Assembly: GCF_035222275.1 (NCBI RefSeq)
Contig: NC_085881.1
Coordinates: 62,001-126,000, forward strand
Direction: 5' to 3'
Source of the DNA: Podospora bellae-mahoneyi
Taxonomy: Eukaryota > Ascomycota > Sordariomycetes > Sordariales > Podosporaceae
Length of the DNA: 64,000 bases
The translations under genes and the position numbers were made by a program. This document shows positions 31,224-42,912 of this stretch, in pieces (the first letter of the stretch is position 1; each line of letters begins with the position of its first letter). The notes below the pieces were generated by a model. It worked only from the letters and a program-made list of their open reading frames with translations, was not told the DNA's origin and did not search any database.

Positions 31224-32226
31224 ATGAGTTCCCAGCCCCTCAAGATCGGGTTTGTTCCCGAGCATTTCTCAACGCCCATTTACTTTGCCCACAAGCACTT
31301 TGGACTCGATGCCGAGCTGATCCCCTTTCCCTCGGGGACCGGACACATGATCACGGCGATCCGGGCCGGAGAGATCGATGTGGCCATCGGTCTGACGGAA
31401 GGATGGATTGCTGGATTGGGCAAGACAGAACAGACTGAGGAGAATGACGGCGGGTATAGACTCGTTGGAACATTTGTGGAAACGCCGCTTTGTAAGTGCA
31501 TCCAGCTGCTGTATTGTTCCGGGGGCTGTGACAAAAATTAACCGCTCGAATTCACTACCAAAAGGCTGGGCCATCTCAACAGGAAACCAGCGTCCTGAGA
31601 TCCAATCCGTCGACTCGCTCAAAGGTGGCAAAATTGGCGTCTCCCGTATCGGCTCCGGCAGTTATGTCATGGGCTATGTTCTAGCGGATCAGCGTGCATG
31701 GCTCCCCCCAACCACGGGGGTGGGCACGTCTGCCGAGTCTGCGTCCCCTTACTCGGATTTTGTGGTGTTCAACACGTTTGAGAATCTCCGGAAAGCAGTG
31801 AACGACGGGACTGCGGATTTCTTCATGTGGGAGCATTTTACTTCCAAAAAGTATTACGATAATGGAGAGATTAGACGTGTGGGGGAGATCTACACTCCCT
31901 GGTCAAGCTGGAAGATTGTGGCTTCCACCAAGTTGGTGAAAGGCACCGTGTTGGATGGCAGGGTGGATGATCTGCTGGAGAAGCTGAACAAGGGCATCCG
32001 GCATTTCAATGAGAATCCAGAGGAAGCAGTCGAGTACATCAGCACGAACTTGGATTACTCGGAAGAAGATGCTAGAGAATGGCTCAAGACAGTCAAGTTT
32101 CCGGAGAGAACACAGGGGGTTGACTTGAACGTGGTCAGGAGTACGGTTGACATCCTGAACAAGGCCGGAGTCTTGACCCAAGGGAAAGGGATTCAGGCCG
32201 GAGATATGATTGTCAAACAACGATAG
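31224..32226 (+). CDS. Ca3427-like periplasmic-binding-protein-fold protein
   Basis: Exons 31224-31491 and 31565-32226 with a 73-base GTAAGT...AAG intron give 309 residues. The protein has the type 2 periplasmic-binding fold of NMT1/THI5-like and ABC-type sulfonate/nitrate binding proteins: LKIGFVPEHFSTPIYFAHKHF at the start, the AIRAGEIDVAIGLTEGW hinge, then GGKIGVSRIGSGSYVM and a VNDGTADFFMWEHF return. It matches the fungal Ca3427-like group described from Candida. There is no signal peptide, so it is probably cytosolic. The ligand is unknown; a thiamine-pyrimidine or sulfonate-like compound is a guess from the fold. The splice restores PLCWAISTG. It appears intact. Confidence 0.88.
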
Positions 32227-32347
32227 GCACCGGGTATTGTGGGTTCTTGATCTGTTTCAGCGAGTTTTGTTTAGAAATTTTCTTAAGACTAGGGCCTTGC
32301 GGCATTGACCTTGCATTTGTTCCACTTTTGATAGGCTCTTGCAACTG

Positions 32348-32866
32348 TCAGACTGGAGCTTGTTCTGTTGTGTTCTGGCACTCTAAATACATGGCATCGT
32401 TGCCATATCCTCTCAATTTTGCTGACATGTCTACGTCATCCATCCCAGGCTCGAACCCAAATCGTTTCCAAAAGGCCAATGTGCCGTACACTGAGATAAG
32501 ACAGGTAGTGCGGTAGTTGCGCGCAACGTCCAAAACCTTCTTGATACCTTCGGCAGCTAATCCACGTCCCTGGAATGAAGGGCGAATGGCGAGGTCGTGA
32601 ATGTAATAGTGGTCGGCAGTCGGGGGTATCTCAACGAGCAGGTTATCCAGAGCGGGAGGGCAGCGTCGTGGAATGGGATGAGATACGATATAGCCGCAAA
32701 TCTCCTGCCTTGATTCCAGAACGATGCATCCCTCAGGGAAGAGTTCTACCCGCTCTGCGAAAACAGAGGCACCTTCAGGGAGACCGGAGTGGATCTCATC
32801 AGCAACAAGCATGACAGCCGAGAGATCGTGGTTGTACATGGGGCGCCATGAGGCCGTTGGGTTCAT
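32348..32866 (-). CDS. GNAT-family N-acetyltransferase
   Basis: Intronless, 172 residues from MNPTASWRPMYNHDL. An earlier in-frame Met would add 38 residues without family resemblance. GNAT motifs: motif B/A strand YYIHDLAIRPSFQGRGLA, with the Q-G-R-G-L-A pyrophosphate loop (about residues 110-120), and the C-terminal LISVYGTLAFWKRFGFEP, the typical Tyr and F-W-x-R-x-G-F ending. It transfers acetyl from acetyl-CoA to an amine; the acceptor is unknown. It resembles bacterial-style small GNATs found in many fungi. It converges on the binding-protein-like gene and appears intact. Confidence 0.9.
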   Translation of the reverse strand: MNPTASWRPMYNHDLSAVMLVADEIHSGLPEGASVFAERVELFPEGCIVLESRQEICGYIVSHPIPRRCPPALDNLLVEIPPTADHYYIHDLAIRPSFQGRGLAAEGIKKVLDVARNYRTTCLISVYGTLAFWKRFGFEPGMDDVDMSAKLRGYGNDAMYLECQNTTEQAPV

Positions 32867-33515
32867 TTTGGCGTTTAAAGTTGTTTCATGCCAAATCAAG
32901 AGGATTACAAGATGGTGATCAGTCACAAAAATGATAAGTGAGGTAAATCTCCAATGGCAGCTACGGTTTGAATGAGTCATGGCTTTGACCCACTGCCTGC
33001 TTGGTTTCCCTGGCTGTGGAGCTACCCGGTGGCTTTCAAGGGCTCATGTTTCTGCCTTCTCTGGCACGATACTGCTCGCAGACTGTAGGATTGCTTATTT
33101 TACCCCCAAGACTGTTAAATAACTCCTACTTGCGGAGGCACATATGTCCTTTTAGTAGACACCGGTGGAGCTGAACATATCTTACGCAACCTACCTCGTC
33201 GTAGATAGTATGCAAGTAATCCTGAAGAAACGGGCAGACAATGATCCAGGAGAAGCATGATGGCCGGGTCATTGTGAAGTGCCAATTCTTCCTTGATGGG
33301 GCCGCTGTGATAGAAGGTAGGTAGGTTAATGCCGAATGTCGGTATCTTGGCCACCCCGCGCAATAGACATTTACCCACGGGAGAGTCCATATTGCCTCGA
33401 AGCCTCTCGGCTTATAGATCACCCTGGCCAGTGTAAGAACGACCTTCAAACATACTTATCTAGATCAACCTCGTCCCAGAAAATCGGTGTTATACCATCG
33501 ACGCAGTTTATCACC
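32867..33515. other. Intergenic, nothing recognised
   Basis: About 650 bases, divergent between GNAT and the secreted 12-cysteine protein. A GGTAGGTAGG run lies near 33316. No gene. Confidence 0.4.
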
Positions 33516-34567
33516 ATGAAGCCTCAAGTCGTTCCCTTTCTCGCCTCTCTTCTTGCAGCAGGGCAGGCAGCAAGACCCTGTCCAGCATCTCCTGCTCCAA
33601 CTTCCTGGCAGATTTCCGAATGGACCTACGATGCGCCCGATCGATCTCTACCAGGACGGGCAGGGACCGACTCGGTGATTGGTCTCTATCTCTCCACGGG
33701 TGGCACAACGTACAGCTGCTTCGGAATGTGGCCCGAGGAATGGAAAGGGTTTACTCAAGACAAATCCGCTTTGCTCTGGAGCAGCTGCGTGAACATTTTT
33801 GGCAGGCCAATCGATGACACGGTTAGTTTTGCGATGGACTGGGAGAAAAGGATTTTGTATGCGAGCCATACTTTCAGTTGTGAGAACGAAGAGTATGTAT
33901 AGCCGCGCAGACCAACAACGGGGCCAAGTGTCATTGCTGACATATTCGTGTCGGACGCGAACAGGGTGTCTGGATTGGCCACCGCATCCATCGTCTTGCC
34001 TACTTCATGCGATAACACGGGCTCGGGGGGCAACCCAACGCGGTGTTTGACGACGTCGAGGCAGATCAACCTCAACACAACGCTGCAGGCTAGAGGACAA
34101 AGCCCTTGTTCTTCAGCACCCGCATCAGGGAGATATCTGGAATCTTGGGAGATCAGAAACCATACTAGTCTGTACGAGTCCACGCCAGAAACAGACGGCA
34201 ACTTGTTTGTTGCTGTCAATACAGCCACAAACGAGATATTTGAGTGCGCCAGAGAGTACCCTGCCGGAAATGGTGTTTGCACTCCGGTGGGTGCGTCGGG
34301 GGGGTTGACCATCGCCTCATTTAACCTGGATCCCGTCAGAAAGCTGCTTACAATGCGCCAGGTTTGGGCTTGTGGCAGCGGAGTTGGGTGAGTGCACGCA
34401 TTCCAGACATACCCCGATGGATGAGAGGAGAGGTGACTGATGACTTGGTTGTTGATGTTAGCACGGTTGAAGCGCTTGGGGCTGCCTCTGTTCCTGCTCC
34501 CTGTTTTGAAGATGACGTTCCTATATGCGAGTCGAGCAGATTCTGGGTTGGTGGAAGCAAGGCATGA
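33516..34567 (+). CDS. Secreted 12-cysteine protein, function unknown
   Basis: Three exons (33516-33892, 33965-34387, 34462-34567); both introns are GT-AG and keep the frame. About 301 residues. The signal peptide MKPQVVPFLASLLAAGQA is followed by RPCPASPAPTSWQI. Twelve cysteines are spread along the chain. Aromatic, beta-rich segments (TYSCFGMWPEEWKGF, FAMDWEKRILYASHTFSC, GNLFVAVNTATNEIFEC) suggest a beta-sandwich or related fold. There is no catalytic signature or anchor. I do not recognise the family; proteins of this style are common in sordariomycete secretomes. Both splices restore conserved-looking text, so the gene model is good even though the role is unknown. Confidence 0.8.
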
Positions 34568-34852
34568 GCTGTAGTTTCTAGATAGATACCTCAGCTGTAT
34601 CAAAGCCCTTAACCCTGACGTGCCACTGTGTGACTGTGCCTGGCAGCTCTCACCGCCCGACCCACTCAACCCCCCGGGCATCTACGGTATGTGGGGCTCC
34701 CCAACATTCGCCCCACCATTTTGCCCAGCTCTCGACTTCTGTCATCAGCAACACTTTTCGCCAAACCACCAGATCCCGACCTCACCGACCACTGCCGCCC
34801 AATATCACCAGACATCCCGACCGGCGTCGATCGCCGTAACTTCCCCCAAACC

Positions 34853-36505
34853 ATGGTTCTTCAAGATTTAGGTCGGCGCATCAATGCCGCCGTCACCGAC
34901 TTGACGCGCGCCCCAAATCTCGATGAAAAGGTAGTTATCCTTTCCTTTTCCCTTTCCTTTCCTTCTCCTTAGGCCTACCCTTGCCTTTCTGCGTGTCTTA
35001 GCCGCTAACGAGCCGCACGTTGCAATCACTAGGCCTTCGACTCTATGCTCAAACAGATTTGCTCCGCCCTCCTCGAAGCAGATGTCAATGTCCGTCTCGT
35101 CGGCCGGCTCCGAAAAGACATCAAAGCCGCAGTCAACTTCAAAGACCTCCCCCCGGCAGTCAACAAGAAGCGCCTCATTCAGAAAGCCGTCTTCGACCAC
35201 CTCGTCAACCTCGTCGACCCCCATGCTGAACCCTTCAAGCCAAAGAAGGGCAAGTCCAATGTCATCATGTTTGTCGGCCTTCAGGGTGCCGGCAAGACCA
35301 CAACCTGCACCAAGCTTGCTCGCCATTACCAATCACGTGGCTTTCGCGCCTGCTTAGTTTGCGCCGATACTTTCCGTGCCGGTGCCTTTGATCAGCTCAA
35401 GCAAAATGCGACCAAGGCCAAGATTCCATACTACGGCAGCTTGACGGAAACCGACCCGGCCGTCGTGGCCAAGGAGGGTGTCGACAAGTTCAAGAAGGAG
35501 AGGTTCGAGGTTATCATCGTGGATACATCTGGTCGTCATAGGCAAGAAAGTGCCTTGTTTCAAGAAATGATGGACATCCAGAACGCCATCAAACCAGACG
35601 AGACTGTCATGGTGCTCGACTCGAGCATAGGGCAGCAGGCCGAGGGGCAGGCCATGGCCTTCAAGGAAGCCGCCGACTTTGGCGCCATCATCATCACAAA
35701 GACCGACGGCCATGCTGCCGGTGGTGGAGCAATCTCGGCCGTCGCCGCCACCCGCACACCCATTGTCTTTATCGGTACCGGAGAGCACATGCTGGACTTG
35801 GAGCGCTTCGTACCCAAGAACTTTATCTCCAAGCTGCTGGGCATGGGTGACATGGCTGGTCTGGTGGAGCATGTCCAGTCGCTGAAACTGGACCAGAAGG
35901 ACACGATCAAGCACATTACAGAAGGCATCTTCACTGTGCGGGACTTGAGGGATCAGCTGCAGAACATCATGAAGATGGGCCCGCTATCCAAGATGGCGGG
36001 CATGATTCCCGGCATGAGCAATATTATGGCCAACATGGACGACGAAGAAGGGAGCCTGAAGCTGAAGAGGATGATCTACATCTGCGACAGCATGACGAAC
36101 AAGGAGCTGGACTCGGACGGCAAGATCTTCATCGAGCAACCGACGCGTATGACAAGAGTGGCGCGGGGTTCGGGAACGACAGTCCGAGAGGTGGAGGACT
36201 TGCTGACACAGCAGAGGTTGATGGCCGGCATGGCCAAGAAGATGGGCGGCAACATGAAGAACATGCAGAGGGCACAGAATGCCATGGGTGGAGGCAATAA
36301 GGCCCAACAGTTGGCTGCTATGCAGAAGCGGTTACAGAGCATGGGCGGCGCCGGCGGGGCTGGTGGTGGCATGCCCGATATGGGCAGTCTGATGAAGATG
36401 CTTGGCGGCGGGGGCGGACCCGGAGGCGGCTTTGACATGAACGCCATGATGAAGCAGATGGGCGGCATGATGGGCGGAGGAGGAGGACGGGGCGGGAGGA
36501 GGTAG
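34853..36505 (+). CDS. SRP54: Signal recognition particle subunit SRP54
   Basis: Exons 34853-34930 and 35033-36505 give 516 residues. The N-terminal helical domain ([14 protein letters not shown]) is followed by the GTPase: P-loop [10 protein letters not shown], switch DTSGRHRQ and [12 protein letters not shown]. The methionine-rich M domain ([21 protein letters not shown]) binds signal sequences and SRP RNA. A Gly/Met-rich tail ends in GGGGRGGRR. The protein recognises signal peptides on ribosomes and docks them at the ER through the SRP receptor. The intron after LDEK restores the [10 protein letters not shown] junction. Length and motifs are normal for fungal SRP54. Essential housekeeping gene, intact. 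Confidence 0.98.
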
Positions 36506-36766
36506 TTTCGGTTTGCAAAGTCTTGAAGTCTTATACCAGAGGGAGAGGGTTTTGCATTAGTTTGGCGTCCGGGGTCTAGGGTCTGAAATGGGGCCAGCCA
36601 TGGCGGCGGCTGTTTACGATAAATACACGCACACACATATCTACAGATCACATTCAAGAAAGCCCTGACTCGTCTTGCTAGAAGCAAACGATAAACCCGG
36701 AATGATGATTCTACTAATACAACGAATGCGCCTATATATTTGCCCACTACACGCTCACGAACCTCG

Positions 36767-38721
<1,955 letters not shown>

Positions 38722-39598
38722 TGCGTCAGCATGAGATTGATGGACTGTGGTAGTTACGATGTTGTAGGGTTAAGCAAGACCCGTCGAAGTGAACAGCCTG
38801 GACGCAAAAAAAACCGGGTGCAGACTCAGCTGCCCGATCTGGAATGGTGGCTTTTGCCAAGAGACTTGGGGTGCATTATCTCCGGGTCAATTCATTCGAG
38901 CAGGTGAATGCATCTCAGCCACCGGGTATATCGGTGCCGAAGATGGTTGGGCTCTACTGGCAAGGCATGGACTTCAGCGCCTTAGGTAGAGCCAAATGGG
39001 AGTCTTGCTGTGCTGGTGGCATGGTTTCAGAACATGTAAATGGATATATATGTACAGGTCTATGTATTGGACGGCTATGAGCTTCCACACGCCACACCTA
39101 ACTTGGACGCCGACATCTCCCTCTTCTCAGCATGTTGATGAGTACGTTGGCAAACAGTCGTGGCAGAACGCGCGAATGAGGAAAGGATGAAGGAACCAAA
39201 ATTCCGACTTGTAAGACCCTTGTTTTGTTTTACAAGAATTCATATGCAGTTAGGCAAATGCCATGCGAAAGTGCGTTGATAAGTAAATAGACTAAAAAGA
39301 GAAATGCAGAATGGAATTTAAAAAGACCCTTTTGACGATGGTTGAGGCTTTTAAACCACGCCGAAAGACCCCCTATATAAGGTACATGACTGAAAAAACA
39401 ATCACCCTCGTAGTTCCTACAAGAATGAGCGAGCAAGCAGCATGATGGTATTTCCACCGAGGTTCGATACATCAGACATACATGGGCAACTATCAGGTAC
39501 CTCGGATAAAGAATGGATTCTTCGGTTCTTGACTACCTGTACCTAAAAGTCAAGGGCTTCTAGCCCCTAACAAGACCGAGGGCGGGTACTATCCTCTA
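38722..39598. other. Intergenic, nothing recognised
   Basis: About 880 bases between the mannosidase start and the AA12-like gene end. No gene was recognised. Confidence 0.4.
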
Positions 39599-41075
39599 CT
39601 AATTAGGAGTCAAGACATAAATCTCGCCCTCGGCGCTGTTATCGCTTCCCACAAACAATCCTCTGCCCGCCGGATCCCAAGCAGCGGCTGTCAAGCGGAA
39701 GCAGTTGCTCATGGTTAGCCCATTGGCAGTGCAGCTTCCTGGGTTTGGTGCCGAGAAAATGTCCTTGTATCCCGTCATGCTGTCGGCCGGGGCAACAGGT
39801 TCATACGTTCCATTGGCCAACTTTGTGAAGGGAATTTGGACAACCTTGAAGCCTGTGGCAGGCTGTCGATTCCAGCTCCCGTGGAACGTGACATACATAT
39901 TCTTTGCATCGGAATCAAATGTGTTGGCAATGGGGGCCGAGTGCGCTTGGAAGGTCAGCCGGGGTGGCACTGCTCGACCGTTGCAGGTCGCATCGTTATA
40001 GGACGAGTTTGGTGAGACTACAAAGTGGGAGCCAGTCTTGAGATTGGAGTTGGGGAAGTTGGCCGGGTTCCAGACAGAAAAGCAGGTCGGATATCCGTAC
40101 CAAGCATTTCGAACGGTAAGGGGGTCGCCGACTGCCACCATGTTAGTCAATGAACATGGATGGGTACGGTAGGTTACGACATGACTAACGGTTATTAAGC
40201 TTCTCGGCCGGGTTATCGATGTGAATATCGCGGCGCTGCCCATTTTCAGTTCGGGCAAAGTCCTAGAGCTGTTAGTACGGAATGTAAAGGCGAAAGGTGG
40301 AAAGTACATACGTCGCCGCTGTTCTCGACACCCCAGAACACGCCATTGGGATCGGCTGTGAAGCCAATCTCATTCCTGAGACCATATCCATACACCTCCC
40401 CTTCGGTATTGTAGTTGAAGCCGTTGCTAGGTGCCTTGCTGGCGTCAAAGATTTTGATGATGGCCCTGCCAGTGCCAGGCTGCTGAGATGCCATGTCAAA
40501 GTTGGAGTTTGACCCAACTTGCAGCAACACGAGATTGGGCTGCTGGGGGACAACGGCAACCGTTCTCGATGAATGGATGCCGGTTGACATGCCCCTGACG
40601 ATGGTCTTTTGGTTGCTGATTTTGCGGGTAAGGGGGTCGTAAGCCCAGCTCCACAGCGTTGTCTCACTGCTGGCATAGAGTGTCTTGCCGTCTGGAGTGA
40701 TGGAAAGGCCGTGGTTGATTTGGTTGCCAGATATAAGCATGGTGGTGCTATTGATGCACCCGCTATCTCCAAATGTGTGCACAGAGATGCCACGCGTGTT
40801 TTGTGAAACCAGCATGTTGCCCTCGGTGTCCCACACGATGGTGCGCACTTGCTTGAGACCACCGGCAATCTTCATGGCGGACCATCCTGATTCCAACTTG
40901 TATTGGTAGCGGAAGTTGGCAACACCACTGCAGCTGGCAGGTTTTGGTAGCTGTCTGACAGCGGCCTCAGTGCCTTTTGATGTTGTTAGAATTCAAACGG
41001 GAAGACAGGGGCACAAAAAGCAAACTAACCGCTTGCCAAAGCTGCCGCCACAGCGACAATCTTGAACAGATGCAT
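39599..41075 (-). CDS. Secreted sorbosone dehydrogenase-like protein (AA12-type)
   Basis: Four exons. The first encodes MHLFKIVAVAAALASG, a signal peptide; the others carry a six-bladed propeller of the L-sorbosone/glucose dehydrogenase type, as in fungal AA12 PQQ-dependent oxidoreductases. Landmarks: GLKQVRTIVWDTEGNMLV, NHGLSITPDGKTLYASS, YGYGLRNEIGFTADPNGVFWGVENSGDDFAR (split by an intron), WYGYPTCFSVW and the histidine-containing FHGSWNR. The Arg in LRNE and the His in HGSWNR are plausible cofactor residues by family analogy. The predicted role is oxidation of sugars outside the cell, possibly feeding electrons to lytic polysaccharide monooxygenases (family knowledge). All introns are GT-AG. 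It appears intact. Confidence 0.88.
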
Positions 41076-42024
41076 CCTTTGCAATGAATCAAGTGGATAT
41101 CACGTAATTTGCAGGTTTGAAATGACAGTGACGCTGGATGGGAGCAAAAAACAGCCTGATACCATGTCGAGAAAAGGGACAACAACGAGGTCAAATACTA
41201 GAACCAGGGGACGTTCCACGGGTTGGTTGGTTCATTATGTTCATCGCTATAATATCTAATGAAGTCGTGAGCGAAGATCGCATCCTGGTTGTAGTAGAAG
41301 TCGGGGTTGGATGCTGCGGAATAGAGTGAAGTTGATAGCCTGTTCGGCAGATTGGCTTCCGATAAGTGATGTCTCCACGAGCAAGGGCTCAGCGGCAGTG
41401 GATAGAATGATGCAAGCATGGTGCCTGGAGGAGATGATTGGTTGTGGGGACTTGTGAGAGATTAGGTCCGATGGATGTTTTGCCGAGGTTGATGTTTGAT
41501 GAGAGGGTTGATGACGAACTCACTGCCTCCTCCATCGGCTGATGGGTCGTTTGTGTGCGTCTGTCTAGGTATATAAGATTCCGTCTGGATTGATCCGGGA
41601 GGGCTTTTACATACCTTGGTAGATAAGACCTAGAATATATCTAGAACCGGCACTTGTTCATGACAAGCTTTTGTGTGGCGTGCCAAGGACATCTTGGCCT
41701 CTTGGTCCGTTGCATTTCCAGTGCTTGTTCTTACTTCACTTTTCCTTGGGCTCAGACCCTCCCTGCAGAACATGATGGTGAATGGCCGGGCCACAGATTG
41801 GGGGCTGAGGACGGGAACCATACCGCGGTCAGGACCGGAAGAATGGATGCCCTGGGGTCCTTGACTTCCATTCCACTAAGCAATGTCCCTGTCGGTTCCA
41901 TATTTGGTCCCGATCCACCTCTGGTATTCTGCCGGGTCTTGATCACAAAGGCTGCCCCGCATCGTTCCGGTTGTTCTGTCCCTCCTTGCCCATCTCAGTC
42001 CCACAGCTTTCAGAGACCTGAACA
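41076..42024. other. Divergent promoter region, AA12-like / ABM
   Basis: About 950 bases between two divergent genes. A TATA-like tract (ggtatataag) lies at about 41570-41579, some 450 bases before the ABM start. Open frames across 41630-42090 are anonymous and not supported. Confidence 0.45.
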
Positions 42025-42481
42025 ATGTCCTCTCTTCACTTCCTCGCCATTTTGTCTCCCAAACCAGACAGGGTGGCGCGGATGAGTACATCACAGCTCA
42101 GGCCTGTTCATAAACGAAAAACACAGACTAATCTTTGAGTTGCAGGTAGAAGAGATAGCAGAATCTGTCTCCAACTATGTCAAAGAAAATGAGCCCGGGG
42201 TGCTGCAGTACCAATGGTTCCGAACTGGGACTGAGGAGAAGCCCAAGATAGTTGTGTGGGAACAGTGAAGTACCACCAGACCCACAGCAGATCCGCTTCA
42301 TGGTGTGGGGGTTCGTGGACTGAAGACATCTAGATATGCCGATCAAGCTGCGGTCGATATTCACAAATCGAGTTCGAAGCTGGCGTGGTTGATTGCGACT
42401 GAAGGGAAGGAGAGCAATATGCAGGAGCCGATTGAGGTTCTGCCACTCGAGCCATTTGCTGGGTGGGCACCTCAAAGCTAG
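42025..42481 (+). CDS. ABM-domain (antibiotic biosynthesis monooxygenase-like) protein
   Basis: Three short exons (42025-42072, 42146-42264, 42334-42481) joined by GTGGCG...CAG and GTGAAG...TAG introns give 104 residues. The spliced product begins MSSLHFLAILSPKPDRVEEI and continues NYVKENEPGVLQYQWFR, a classic dimeric alpha/beta-barrel ABM signature, with the IVVWEQYADQAA strand-helix restored across the second splice. The end is LPLEPFAGWAPQS. ABM proteins oxidise quinol-like small molecules or act as ligand-binding dimers, and are usually cytosolic. Both splices keep the frame and rebuild conserved residues, which is strong evidence although each exon is short. It lies head-to-head with the AA12-like gene. 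Confidence 0.87.
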
Positions 42482-42912
42482 GGTACCAATATTGATAATT
42501 GCCTAACTTATCTGTTGCGCAGAAAGCGAACCAATCCGATGTCGCCGTCATGCCAAGACCTTCCGTTCAGAGCAACCCTCCTCAAAGGTGCCATCTTGAA
42601 TCGCAACAAATAAAAGTGAAAGTGACAGTTGGCTCCTTCCAGATTCTCCCAGAGGTGTGTCGTGGCCTGCAGACCTCACTGAGGTTGCCCTGCTCCTGCC
42701 CAGTTTGCCCTGTTCCTGCCCAGTTTGCCCATTTCGCCCAAAAATCACATGACTTCCCGACCATTTCGCGTCCCAGCTGGCAGCTGGTTGGTCTGCTCCA
42801 CTTTCCCACGATTCCCAAAGCGCGTCGTTCCTGCACTCCTGAATCTTTGCCGCGTTTGCAATCCTGCACTTCTCATTCTTTGGCAAGGAGCGGCAGCAAG
42901 ATTCTCACCAAC
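42482..42912. other. Intergenic before RecQ, with 20-base tandem repeat
   Basis: 430 bases. At 42685-42724 a 20-base unit (starting TTGCCCTG) is present twice with one mismatch, and a third partial copy follows. No gene. Confidence 0.6.

Noticed and set aside
36076-36747. 223-codon minus-strand frame, Pro-rich
   Set aside because: Antisense shadow of the Gly/Met-rich SRP54 tail.
41654-42085. 143-codon plus-strand frame
   Set aside because: Overlaps the first ABM exon in another frame and shows no family text.
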